64,000 bases of DNA, taken from positions 16,831 to 80,830 of the forward strand of contig NZ_JBKQWU010000018.1 in the NCBI RefSeq assembly GCF_047275745.1. The letters run 5' to 3'. This DNA is from Amaricoccus sp047275745. GTDB lineage: Bacteria; Pseudomonadota; Alphaproteobacteria; Rhodobacterales; Rhodobacteraceae. The notes below the pieces were generated by a model, which was not told where the DNA came from, searched no databases, and was given only the letters and a program-made list of their open reading frames with translations. The first letter of the stretch is position 1; every line of letters begins with the position of its first letter. Of this stretch, positions 9,335 through 16,878 are shown one piece after another. The position numbers were made by a program, and so were the translations under genes.

Positions 9335-9513
9335 TTGCTCCTCCTAGCCCGCCGGTTTCCCGGCCGGCCCTCTCGCCCGTCCGAAGACGCCCGCTCACGT
9401 GCCGCCGACGGTTCCCTCGTCCCGAGCTCGCCGCGACGCTGCCAGACCGCGGCGAGGCAATCGCCCGCCAGCCGTCCCAGTTCGGCGAGGTCGTCAGGAA
9501 TTGATCCCGTCAT
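9331..9513 (-). CDS. Hypothetical small protein (60 aa) upstream of nuoG
   Basis: Not recognised. A 60-codon ORF beginning MTGSIPDDLAELGRLAGDCL, with a helical N-terminal half and a strongly basic, Arg-rich C-terminal half. It ends in an ATGA overlap with nuoG and has a GGGGAG site upstream of its ATG, which favours real translation. The GC-rich Arg/Ala tail could equally be chance. Extra small ORFs are known in the nuo operons of Paracoccus and Rhodobacter. Confidence 0.5.
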   Translation of the reverse strand: MTGSIPDDLAELGRLAGDCLAAVWQRRGELGTREPSAARERASSDGREGRPGNRRARRSK

Positions 9514-9574
9514 CCGATCCGTCTCCCCATCCCGTCCCGGCCTCCGCGCGTCGCCCGCGGAACGCCGGTCCCGC

Positions 9575-10063
9575 CTATTCCGCCGCCAGCCCGGCGCAGT
9601 TCCGGACCCGCCAGAGCCGCGCCTCTCTCAGATGCGACCAGCCGAAGGCGTGATCACTGTTCCCGTTGGCCTCGAGATGCGCGAGCCGCCCTAGCGCCTC
9701 GTCGAGGCTCGGGCGATGCCCCTCGGGCACCCACCACATCACGAAATGCTGCTCCCCGAGCACTTCGAACCACTCGGCGCGGCGTTCGTAGAATTGCCGG
9801 TGCACCGTGTTCCAGACGAAATGTTCGAGGCTTTCGACGTTTTCCCAGACCGTCAGATTCGAGACGAACCTGGGATCGCCATCGATCTTGATGTCGGTAT
9901 TGCCGGTGCCGGGCTCGCCTGAGCCCTCCATCATCCAGACGAAACCCGGCATCCGCTTGCCGAGCCCGTTCACCCGGTCGAGCGCGCCCATGAACTCGGC
10001 GACACGGGGATCATCCGTGTCAGCGACGAGTCTGCCGATATTGAGCTGCGCCAGATGCATCAT
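9575..10063 (-). CDS. DUF3291-like (dimeric alpha-beta barrel) protein inside the nuo operon
   Basis: 162 residues starting MMHLAQLNIGRLVADTDDPR. The MxHLAQLNIG start, the FMGALDRVNGLGKRMPGFVW helix and a Trp/His-rich second half (SLEHFVWNTVHRQFYERRAE, then HFVMWWVPEG) resemble the DUF3291 family of small dimeric ferredoxin-like-barrel proteins related to antibiotic-biosynthesis monooxygenases. Biochemical function is unknown. Its ATG directly follows the nuoF stop (TAGATGATG), so it must be translated as part of the complex I transcript. Either of two consecutive ATGs may be the start. Confidence 0.8.
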   Translation of the reverse strand: MMHLAQLNIGRLVADTDDPRVAEFMGALDRVNGLGKRMPGFVWMMEGSGEPGTGNTDIKIDGDPRFVSNLTVWENVESLEHFVWNTVHRQFYERRAEWFEVLGEQHFVMWWVPEGHRPSLDEALGRLAHLEANGNSDHAFGWSHLREARLWRVRNCAGLAAE

Positions 10064-11359
10064 CTATTCCGCCGCCACCGCGCTGACGCGGCCCGTGCGT
10101 TTCGCCTTGATCCGGTCCTCGATCTCGTTCCGGAAATGCCGGATCAGCCCCTGGATCGGCCAGGCGGCCGCGTCGCCGAGGGCGCAGATCGTGTGGCCCT
10201 CGACCTGCTTCGTCACCGAGAGCAGCATGTCGATTTCCTCGACCTCGGCGTCGCCGGTCACGAGCCGCTCCATGACCCGCATCATCCAGCCCGTGCCCTC
10301 GCGGCAGGGCGTGCACTGGCCGCAGCTCTCGTGCTTGAAGAACTTGGAGAGGCGCCAGATCGCCTTCACGACGTCGGTGTCCTTGTCCATCACGATCATG
10401 CAGGCGGTGCCGAGCGAGGATTTGAGCTCGCGCATGCCGTCGAAATCCATGATCGCCTCGCCGCAGAGCTCCGCCGGAAGTACCGGGCAGGAGGCACCGC
10501 CGGGGATGATCGCCTTGAGATTGTCCCAGCCACCGCGAACACCGCCGCCGTGCCTGTCGATCAGTTCCCGTATCGAGATGCCCATGGCTTCCTCGACGAC
10601 GCAGGGGCGGTTCACATGCCCCGACATCGCGAAGAGCTTGGTCCCGACGTTGTTCGGACGGCCGATCCCGGCGAACCACCCCGCGCCCCGGCGCAGGATC
10701 GTCGGCGCGACCGCGATCGATTCGACGTTGTTGACCGTGGTCGGGCAGCCATAGAGGCCGGTATTGGCCGGGAACGGCGGCTTCAGCCGCGGCATCCCCT
10801 TGCGCCCTTCGAGACTTTCGAGCAGCGCGGTCTCCTCGCCGCAGATATAGGCGCCCGCGCCGTGGTGCAGGTAGACGTCGAAATCCCATCCGGACCCGCA
10901 GGCGTTCGAGCCGAGGAGACCGGCGTCATAGGCCTCGTCGATCGCGATCTGCAGCGCCTCGCGCTCGCGGATATACTCGCCCCGGAGGTAGATATAGGCG
11001 GTGTGCGCCCCCATCGCGAAACCGGCGACCAGGCAGCCCTCGATCAGCGTATGCGGATCGTGGCGCATGATCTCCCGGTCCTTGCAGGTCGCGGGTTCGG
11101 ATTCGTCGGCGTTGACGACGAGGTAATGCGGACGGCCGTCGCTGCCCTTGGGCATGAAGGACCATTTGAGGCCGGTCGGGAAGCCGGCGCCGCCCCGACC
11201 GCGCAGGCCGCTCGCCTTCATCTCCTCGATGATCTTGTCGCGGCCGCGCCCGATGATCTCGGCGGTATTGTCCCAGAGGCCCCGCTTGCGCGCGCCCGCG
11301 AGCGAGCGGTCGTACATGCCATAGATGTTCGTGAAGATCCGGTCCGTGTCCGCCAGCAT
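10064..11359 (-). CDS. nuoF: NADH-quinone oxidoreductase subunit F
   Basis: NADH-oxidising flavoprotein of complex I, 431 residues, binding FMN and cluster N3. The glycine-rich nucleotide region is seen as SGLRGRGGAGFPTGLKW, NADH/FMN contacts as ADESEPATCKDREIM and YIYLRGEY, and the [4Fe-4S] ligands as CGQCTPCREG plus a later Cys (TICALGDAA). It is separated from the upstream HhH gene by 95 bp holding two strong hairpins. Confidence 0.98.
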   Translation of the reverse strand: MLADTDRIFTNIYGMYDRSLAGARKRGLWDNTAEIIGRGRDKIIEEMKASGLRGRGGAGFPTGLKWSFMPKGSDGRPHYLVVNADESEPATCKDREIMRHDPHTLIEGCLVAGFAMGAHTAYIYLRGEYIREREALQIAIDEAYDAGLLGSNACGSGWDFDVYLHHGAGAYICGEETALLESLEGRKGMPRLKPPFPANTGLYGCPTTVNNVESIAVAPTILRRGAGWFAGIGRPNNVGTKLFAMSGHVNRPCVVEEAMGISIRELIDRHGGGVRGGWDNLKAIIPGGASCPVLPAELCGEAIMDFDGMRELKSSLGTACMIVMDKDTDVVKAIWRLSKFFKHESCGQCTPCREGTGWMMRVMERLVTGDAEVEEIDMLLSVTKQVEGHTICALGDAAAWPIQGLIRHFRNEIEDRIKAKRTGRVSAVAAE

Positions 11360-11379
11360 GCCTCAGCCCTCATATCCGA

Positions 11380-11441
11380 GGGCGTCCCCGCGCGGGGCGC
11401 CCCGTCCAATTCTCGTACCCCGGGGAGCTCTCCCCCGGGGT
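11380..11441 (-). other. Two intercistronic hairpins between the HhH gene and nuoF
   Basis: Two nearly perfect dyads lie in the 95-bp gap. One spans 11380-11403 (GGGCGtCCCCG paired with CGGGGcGCCC). The other spans 11417-11441, with ACCCCGGGG paired with CCCCGGGGT. Neither is followed by a T run, so they look like RNA-stability or partial-attenuation structures rather than full terminators. Elsewhere the nuo genes are mostly separated by fewer than 20 bp. Confidence 0.5.
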
Positions 11442-11454
11442 CCGGCCCCGGCCG

Positions 11455-12648
11455 TCAGTGCAGCCCGCCCTGTCCCGAGCGCTTCGGCGCGCCGGCCTCG
11501 CCACCCGCGGCCAGAAGCTTCGCCTGGGCGATCCAGTCGTCCCGCGTCGCCCGGCCCGCGAAGCCGCCGAGGCTCTCGTCCACCGACCGCAACTCGTCCG
11601 GCCCCCAGGCCGCGATCTGGTCGTAATGGAAATAGCCAAGCTCGTTCAGCGTGCCTTCGAGCTTCGGCCCGACGCCCTTGATCTTCTTCAGGTCATCCGC
11701 CGCGCCCTTCGGCGCGGTGAGCGCGGTCGGTCGGTCGGCGTCGGCCGATGCCGCGCCCGAAGACTTCGGCTCACTTGCCCGCGCCCCCGTCTCGGCGGAC
11801 TTGCCCGTTTCCACAACCTTGCCCGTCTCCGCGGCCTTGGTCGACGGCTCCTCCGACTTCGCCGCCTCCTCCGACTTCACCGCCGGCCCGACCTCCACAT
11901 TCTCGGTCCCCGCGCTCTCGACTTTCGCCTCCGGAGTTTTCGCAGGCGGGGCTTTCGCGTCCTCGGCCTTCGCCATCTCCGGTCCCGGCGTCTCGGTCCC
12001 TGTCGCCCTGGCCTTCGGAGCCTCAGCCTCGGCCTTCGGGGCCTCCGCCTCGGATTCGGGCTTCGCCGGCCTGGTCGTCGCCTCCGCCTTGGCGGCGGCT
12101 TTCGACTCCCCGGCCTTCGACTCCACGGCTTTCGACTCCCCCGGCGCCCGGAACGACGCCTCGCGCTTCATCGTCTCCGGTTCCATCGCCTCGGCGAGCG
12201 GAGCCGGTTCGGCGATTTCCGCGCGCCCCGTCGGCGGGCTCGCCGTCATGCCCTTGAGCGTCTCGTTCATCGTCTCGAGCGTTTCGCGCGCCGCGCGCAT
12301 CAGCGGCTCCGTGACCTGCGCCACATCCGCCATGACCTCGGTCGGCGTCGGCACGACATCCCGGCTGCGCGGGATCACCTCGGCCTCGACCGCCTCGGCC
12401 CGCTTCGCTCCCGCCTGTTTCGGCGCGGCCTGCTTCCTGGCGGCATGCGTCTCCGGCCCGCCCTTGACATCGGGTGTCCAGCCGGTCGGACCGAACGAGC
12501 CCGTCATCATCATCCGCGCCGGGCCGCCCATGCGTTGCATCGCCTGCATCATGCGCAGCGTCATCTGCCCGGCGTACATCGCCGGGGCCATGCTCGTGGC
12601 GATCCAGAACGCCGGCCCCGGAAAACCGCGGAAGTCCTTGTCAGCCAT
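11455..12648 (-). CDS. Low-complexity protein with C-terminal helix-hairpin-helix domain, nuoE-nuoF interval
   Basis: 397 residues from the ATG at 12648, which has a GGAGG site six bases upstream; the frame is open further upstream. The N-terminus (MADKDFRGFPGPAFWIATSM) contains a Met-rich region of about 60 residues. It is followed by roughly 200 residues of Ala/Glu/Lys/Pro low complexity, then a C-terminal domain with ADDLKKIKGVGPKLE and HYDQIAAW. That domain is closely similar to the C-terminal extension of NuoE, the preceding gene product. HhH folds usually bind nucleic acid, but here the shared domain suggests a complex I accessory role. An unidentified reading frame in this slot is known in Paracoccus/Rhodobacter nuo operons. 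Confidence 0.75.
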   Translation of the reverse strand: MADKDFRGFPGPAFWIATSMAPAMYAGQMTLRMMQAMQRMGGPARMMMTGSFGPTGWTPDVKGGPETHAARKQAAPKQAGAKRAEAVEAEVIPRSRDVVPTPTEVMADVAQVTEPLMRAARETLETMNETLKGMTASPPTGRAEIAEPAPLAEAMEPETMKREASFRAPGESKAVESKAGESKAAAKAEATTRPAKPESEAEAPKAEAEAPKARATGTETPGPEMAKAEDAKAPPAKTPEAKVESAGTENVEVGPAVKSEEAAKSEEPSTKAAETGKVVETGKSAETGARASEPKSSGAASADADRPTALTAPKGAADDLKKIKGVGPKLEGTLNELGYFHYDQIAAWGPDELRSVDESLGGFAGRATRDDWIAQAKLLAAGGEAGAPKRSGQGGLH

Positions 12649-12661
12649 GCCTTGACCTCCC

Positions 12662-13639
12662 TTATTCTTGTTCGCCCGCGCCGCCGGTTCCTTCGGAGAC
12701 CAGCACGCGAGCCTGTTCAACCCATCTGTCGCGAATGACGCGGCCGTGGAAGCCCTCGAGATTCTCGTCCACCCAGGCGATTTCAGCGTCCGTCCAGGCG
12801 GCGATCTGGTCGAAGTGGTAGAATCCCAGCCTGTGCAACAATTCCTCGAGCTGCGGGCCGATGCCCTTGATGATCTTCAGATCATCCGCAGCGCCCGCCC
12901 TCGGCGCCTCCAGCCGCTCCGGGGCGACCGGCTCGGGCGTGGCGAAGGAGGCGCGGTCGGCGACCGGCTCCCCGGTGATCCGCGCGATCGTGTCGCCAAG
13001 CTGCGTGGCCAGTGCGACCGACGCATTGGCACTCTCGACGCGCTCTCCCTCGGTCAGGGTCGTCGGCCCGTCGAGCGGTTCCGAGGAAAACCGGCCGATC
13101 CGCGAGCCCGGCCGCGGCACGGCGCCGGCCGAGAATTCGTCGAGCAGGGCCTCGAAGCTCTCCGCCGTCAGATCCTCGTAGTAATCCTTGCCGATCTGCG
13201 CCATCGGCGCGTTCGCGCAGGCGCCGAGGCATTCGACCTCTTCCCAGGAGAACCGGCCGTCGCCCGAGAGCTGATGCGGGTTGGGCGAGATCCGGCGCTT
13301 GCAGACCTCGATCAGATCCTCCGAGCCGCAGATCATGCAGGAAGTCGTGCCGCAGATCTGGAAATGCGTCACATTTCCAACCGGTTGCAGCTGGAACATG
13401 AAGTAGAATGTCGCGACTTCCAGCACACGGATATCGGCCATGCCGAGCATGTTCGCGATATATTCGATCGCGGGCCGCGTGACCCAGCCTTCCTGTTCCT
13501 GCGCCCGCCAGAGCAGCGGGATCACCGCGCTGGCCTGCCGGCCTTCGGGATATTTCGCGATCCAGGCCTTCGCCCAATCCAGATTGGCGGGCGTGAACTC
13601 GAAGCTCGAGGGCTGCTCGGGATAGAGACGGCGCAGCAT
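12662..13639 (-). CDS. nuoE: NADH-quinone oxidoreductase subunit E with C-terminal HhH extension
   Basis: 24-kDa-type subunit carrying [2Fe-2S] cluster N1a, 325 residues against about 160-240 in most bacteria. The core (residues 1-165) has the thioredoxin-like ligands Cys96, Cys101, Cys137 and Cys141. After a linker of about 80 residues, the C-terminal 75 residues contain ADDLKIIKGIGPQLE and HFDQIAAW, a helix-hairpin-helix domain also found in the next gene product. The ATG overlaps the nuoD stop (TGATG). Confidence 0.96.
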   Translation of the reverse strand: MLRRLYPEQPSSFEFTPANLDWAKAWIAKYPEGRQASAVIPLLWRAQEQEGWVTRPAIEYIANMLGMADIRVLEVATFYFMFQLQPVGNVTHFQICGTTSCMICGSEDLIEVCKRRISPNPHQLSGDGRFSWEEVECLGACANAPMAQIGKDYYEDLTAESFEALLDEFSAGAVPRPGSRIGRFSSEPLDGPTTLTEGERVESANASVALATQLGDTIARITGEPVADRASFATPEPVAPERLEAPRAGAADDLKIIKGIGPQLEELLHRLGFYHFDQIAAWTDAEIAWVDENLEGFHGRVIRDRWVEQARVLVSEGTGGAGEQE

Positions 13640-14853
13640 CAGCGGTCAACCTCGCCAAACACGATATCAAGGGAGCCGAGCGCGGCGGCGACGTCGGCGA
13701 CCATATGGCCGCGGCAGATGTGGTCCATCGCCTGCAGATGCGCGAAACCGGGCGCGCGCAGCTTGACCTTCCACGGCTTGTTGGTGCCATCGGCGACCAG
13801 ATAGACGCCGAACTCGCCCTTGGGCGCCTCGACGGCGGCGTAGACCTCGCCGGCGGGCACATGGAAGCCCTCGGTATAGAGCTTGAAGTGATGGATCAGC
13901 GCCTCCATCGAGGACTTCATCACCTCGCGCCGCGGCGGCGAAATCTTGCCCCGGCTCATCACATCCTCGCCCTCGCATTCGCGGAGCTTGTCCACGGCCT
14001 GGAGGATGATCTTGGTGCTCTCGTACATCTCGGCCATGCGGCAGAGGTAGCGATCGTAGCAGTCGCCGTTCTTGCCGATCGGGATCTTGAAGTCGAACTC
14101 GTCGTAGCACTCGTAGGGCTGCGCGCGCCTGAGGTCCCAGGTGAGGCCGGAGCCCCGGACCATCACGCCGGAGAAGCCGAGCGACTGGCATTCCTCCTGG
14201 CTCACCACGGCGATATCGACGTTGCGCTGCTTGAAGATCCGGTTCTCGGTCAGGAGCCCGTGGATGTCGTCGAGCACGGCGGGGAATGCCTTCGCCCAGG
14301 TCTCGATGTCGTCGACGAGATCGCGCGGCAGATCCTGATGCACGCCGCCGGGCCGGAAATAGGCCGCGTGGAGACGCGCGCCGCAGGCCCGCTCGTAGAA
14401 GACCATCAGCTTCTCGCGTTCCTCGAAGCCCCAGAGCGGCGGGGTCAGCGCGCCCACGTCCATCGCCTGCGTCGTGACGTTCAGGAGGTGGTTCAGAATC
14501 CGGCCGATCTCGCAGAAGAGCACGCGGACCAGCTGGCCCCGGCGCGGCACCTCGGTGCCGGTCAGCCGCTCGATGGCGAGACACCAGGCATGCTCCTGGT
14601 TCATCGGCGCCACATAGTCGAGCCGGTCGAGATAGGGCAGGTTCTGGAGATAGGTCCGGCTCTCCATCAGCTTCTCGGTGCCCCGGTGCAGGAGGCCGAT
14701 ATGCGGATCGCAGCGTTCCACGATCTCGCCGTCGAGCTCCAGCACCAGACGCAGCACGCCGTGCGCCGCCGGGTGCTGGGGGCCGAAGTTGATGTTGAAG
14801 TTCCGGATCTTCTGTTCGCCGACCATGTCGACAACGTCGTATTTCGTGTCCAT
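13639..14853 (-). CDS. nuoD: NADH-quinone oxidoreductase subunit D
   Basis: 49-kDa-type subunit forming the quinone site with NuoB, 404 residues, related to the large subunit of [NiFe] hydrogenases. Diagnostic segments are INFGPQHPAAHGVLRLVLEL near the N-terminus, PHIGLLHRGTEKLME, RLDYVAPMNQEHAWCLAIE, and the C-terminal DIVFGEVDR. It stands alone rather than being fused to NuoC. A 90-bp gap separates it from nuoC. Confidence 0.98.
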   Translation of the reverse strand: MDTKYDVVDMVGEQKIRNFNINFGPQHPAAHGVLRLVLELDGEIVERCDPHIGLLHRGTEKLMESRTYLQNLPYLDRLDYVAPMNQEHAWCLAIERLTGTEVPRRGQLVRVLFCEIGRILNHLLNVTTQAMDVGALTPPLWGFEEREKLMVFYERACGARLHAAYFRPGGVHQDLPRDLVDDIETWAKAFPAVLDDIHGLLTENRIFKQRNVDIAVVSQEECQSLGFSGVMVRGSGLTWDLRRAQPYECYDEFDFKIPIGKNGDCYDRYLCRMAEMYESTKIILQAVDKLRECEGEDVMSRGKISPPRREVMKSSMEALIHHFKLYTEGFHVPAGEVYAAVEAPKGEFGVYLVADGTNKPWKVKLRAPGFAHLQAMDHICRGHMVADVAAALGSLDIVFGEVDR

Positions 14854-14943
14854 GCCGCTATGCTCCCGCCGCGCCTTCGCCGGGCCGCCGACCGAGGGTC
14901 GGAGCGGCGCCGACGGTGACTCGAATGCTCACCTCCACCGGGC

Positions 14944-15552
14944 TCATGCCTTCTTCTCGTCGCCGGGCAGGATATAGTCCGCCCCCTCCCAGGGGCTCAT
15001 GAAATCGAACTGCCGGTATTCCTGCGTGAGCTTCACCGGCTCGTAGACCACCCGCTTCTGCTCCTCGCTGTAGCGTACCTCGACATAGCCGGTTGTCGGG
15101 AAGTCCTTGCGGAGCGGATAGCCGGAGAAACCGTAGTCGGTGAGAATCCGCCTCAGGTCGGGGTGACCGGAGAAGAGGATGCCGTACATGTCGAAGACCT
15201 CGCGCTCGAACCAGTTGGCGCAGGGAAACTCGGGTATGATCGAGGGCGCGATGTCATCCTCGCCGACGCGCGCCTTGACCCGGATGCGCTGGTTCAGGTG
15301 CATCGACAGGAAGTGATACACGAGGTCGAACCGTTTCTCGCGCGCGGGCCAGTCCACGGCGGTGATGTCGACCAGCGTCGTGAAGCGGCAGTTCGCGTCG
15401 GTGCGGAGGTAGTTCACCACCGCCACGATCTCCGAGAGCGGCACCACGAGCGTGAGCTCGCCCACCTCGCTGATCACCTCGACGATCGACGCGGCCTGGC
15501 GGCCGGTGGTGATGGTTTCACTGAGTTCGTCGAGCGCGGTTTCGGTTTCCAT
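14944..15552 (-). CDS. nuoC: NADH-quinone oxidoreductase subunit C
   Basis: 30-kDa-type peripheral subunit without cofactor, 202 residues from the ATG at 15552. The upstream part of the frame overlaps nuoB and is not family-like. The signature WFEREVFDMYGILFSGHPDL and the following RILTDYGFSGYPLRKDFP are the NuoC family pattern. It lies 19 bp after nuoB. Confidence 0.97.
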   Translation of the reverse strand: METETALDELSETITTGRQAASIVEVISEVGELTLVVPLSEIVAVVNYLRTDANCRFTTLVDITAVDWPAREKRFDLVYHFLSMHLNQRIRVKARVGEDDIAPSIIPEFPCANWFEREVFDMYGILFSGHPDLRRILTDYGFSGYPLRKDFPTTGYVEVRYSEEQKRVVYEPVKLTQEYRQFDFMSPWEGADYILPGDEKKA

Positions 15553-15571
15553 GTCGTGTTCCCGTCGCGCC

Positions 15572-16117
15572 TCAGCGCACAATCGTTCCCGTGCGGCGAA
15601 TCTTCCGCTGGAGTTGCAGGATTCCGTAGAGCAGCGCCTCGGCCGTCGGCGGGCAGCCGGGGACGTAGACATCGACCGGCACCACGCGGTCGCAGCCCCG
15701 CACCACCGAATAGCTGTAGTGGTAGTACCCGCCGCCGTTGGCGCAGGAGCCCATCGAGATCACGTAGCGCGGCTCGGGCATCTGGTCGTAGACCTTGCGG
15801 AGCGCGGGGGCCATCTTGTTGGTGAGCGTGCCGGCGACGATCATCAGGTCGGACTGCCGCGGGCTCGCGCGCGGCGCGGTGCCGAAGCGTTCGAGGTCGT
15901 AGCGCGGCATCGAGGTCTGCATCATCTCGACGGCGCAGCAGGCGAGGCCGAAGGTCATCCAGTGCAGCGAGCCGGTACGCGCCCAGTTGATCGCGGCGGA
16001 GGTGGAGGTGACGAGGAACCCCTTGTCCGCCAGCTCGTCCGACAGCATCCGCGCGGCGACTTCCTTGTCCGGGCCGGCCTGGGTCGCCAGCGCGGGGCTC
16101 GTCTCAGTCATTCCCAT
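15572..16117 (-). CDS. nuoB: NADH-quinone oxidoreductase subunit B
   Basis: PSST-type subunit that holds cluster N2, the direct electron donor to quinone. 181 residues from the ATG at 16117, chosen because an AGGGGG site lies eight bases upstream. An ATG two codons later (16111) overlaps the nuoA stop as ATGA and is the alternative start. Cluster ligands are in the CCAVEMMQ, GSCANGGGYYHYSYSVVRGC and GCPPTAEALLYG segments. Confidence 0.97.
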   Translation of the reverse strand: MGMTETSPALATQAGPDKEVAARMLSDELADKGFLVTSTSAAINWARTGSLHWMTFGLACCAVEMMQTSMPRYDLERFGTAPRASPRQSDLMIVAGTLTNKMAPALRKVYDQMPEPRYVISMGSCANGGGYYHYSYSVVRGCDRVVPVDVYVPGCPPTAEALLYGILQLQRKIRRTGTIVR

Positions 16118-16473
16118 TCGAGCGCCCCCTTCTTCCATTCATAGGCGAAGCCGATGGTCAGCACCGCGAGGAACACCATCATCGACCAGAAGCCGAGGTC
16201 GCCCAGATTCTGGAAGCTCACCGCCCATGGGAACAGGAAAGCCACCTCCAGATCGAAGATGATGAACAGGATCGACACGAGATAGAAGCGGACATCGAAC
16301 TTCATGCGCGCGTCGTCGAAGGCGTTGAACCCGCATTCATAGGCCGAGATCTTCTCGGGGTCGGGATTGCTCACCGCCACGATGACGGCGGCGATCAGCA
16401 GAACCAATCCGAGAGCGATCGCGAGGCCGAGGAAAATCAGGATCGGGAGATACTCGCGCAAGAGATCTTCCAT
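16108..16473 (-). CDS. nuoA: NADH-quinone oxidoreductase subunit A
   Basis: First gene of the complex I operon; 121-residue, three-helix membrane subunit. The ATG at 16473 has GGAGG five bases upstream. The family motif YECGFNAFDDARMKFDVRFY lies in the loop after helix 1, with the conserved Cys, and FDLEVAFLFPWA carries conserved acidic residues in helix 2. The stop overlaps nuoB by 4-10 bases depending on the nuoB start. Confidence 0.97.
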   Translation of the reverse strand: MEDLLREYLPILIFLGLAIALGLVLLIAAVIVAVSNPDPEKISAYECGFNAFDDARMKFDVRFYLVSILFIIFDLEVAFLFPWAVSFQNLGDLGFWSMMVFLAVLTIGFAYEWKKGALEWE

Positions 16474-16532
16474 GCGTGCCTCCATCTGGTGCTGGGCCTG
16501 AGCCAGAACCGGCTCGCGACCTGATCCCGAGG

Positions 16533-16559
16533 ATTATCCGCCGCGCCGCACAACGTCAA
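16533..16559 (-). promoter_or_regulatory. Candidate sigma-70 promoter of the nuo operon
   Basis: On the minus strand TTGACG (16559-16554) is followed 15 bases later by GATAAT (16538-16533). An alternative -10, TAATCC, gives 17-bp spacing. It lies about 60 bp upstream of nuoA, in the only sizeable gap before the operon. Assigned by consensus match only. Confidence 0.4.
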
Positions 16560-16842
16560 CATGACCCGGGACGGCGACGGCGCGAATCCATTCATGATTC
16601 CGCGGCCAGAATAGCCCAAAAACCCAAGTAAATCTGTCAGATTAATGCCCGGGACTGGTCGTCTTCCGAGCAGGGGCGGGGCCCGGTCAGGACACGCGGC
16701 GGAACGCGCCCACCACGCACCGAAGGCCGCGCGAACCGGCACCGGCGGAACTCATGCCAAGCGAGGCGGACCGCCGGAATCCGGCCGGTCTCACAGGGGA
16801 TTGGCAAGCGGTACGGACGGGCTCGCGCGGCCGGGGCGACGG

Positions 16843-16872
16843 TTCCGGGCGGGTCGGGTGACCCGCCCGGAA
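16843..16872 (-). terminator. Strong hairpin downstream of gcvP
   Basis: A perfect 13-bp stem with a 4-base loop: TTCCGGGCGGGTC pairs with GACCCGCCCGGAA. It begins 6 bases after the gcvP stop codon. No T run follows on the minus strand, so it may act as a 3'-end stabiliser or a Rho-assisted terminator. Confidence 0.55.
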
Positions 16873-16878
16873 TGGCCT

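Larger units (their letters stand above)
16474..16878. other. 405-bp intergenic region upstream of nuoA
   Basis: No gene is supported here. It contains the candidate nuo promoter, a perfect 6+1+6 palindrome AATCTG-T-CAGATT at 16631-16643 that could be an operator, and the hairpin following gcvP at 16843-16872. The small ORFs crossing it on both strands are Arg/Ala/Pro-rich and look non-coding. Confidence 0.6.

Noticed and set aside
7316..10069. Shared C-terminal Ala-Ala-Glu ending of NuoG, the DUF3291-like protein and NuoF
   Set aside because: Also seen at the end of GcvP; probably compositional coincidence rather than a signal.
16437..16742. Small ORFs crossing the nuo leader on the minus strand
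   Set aside because: No suitable start site, Arg/Pro-rich composition and overlap with the probable promoter.
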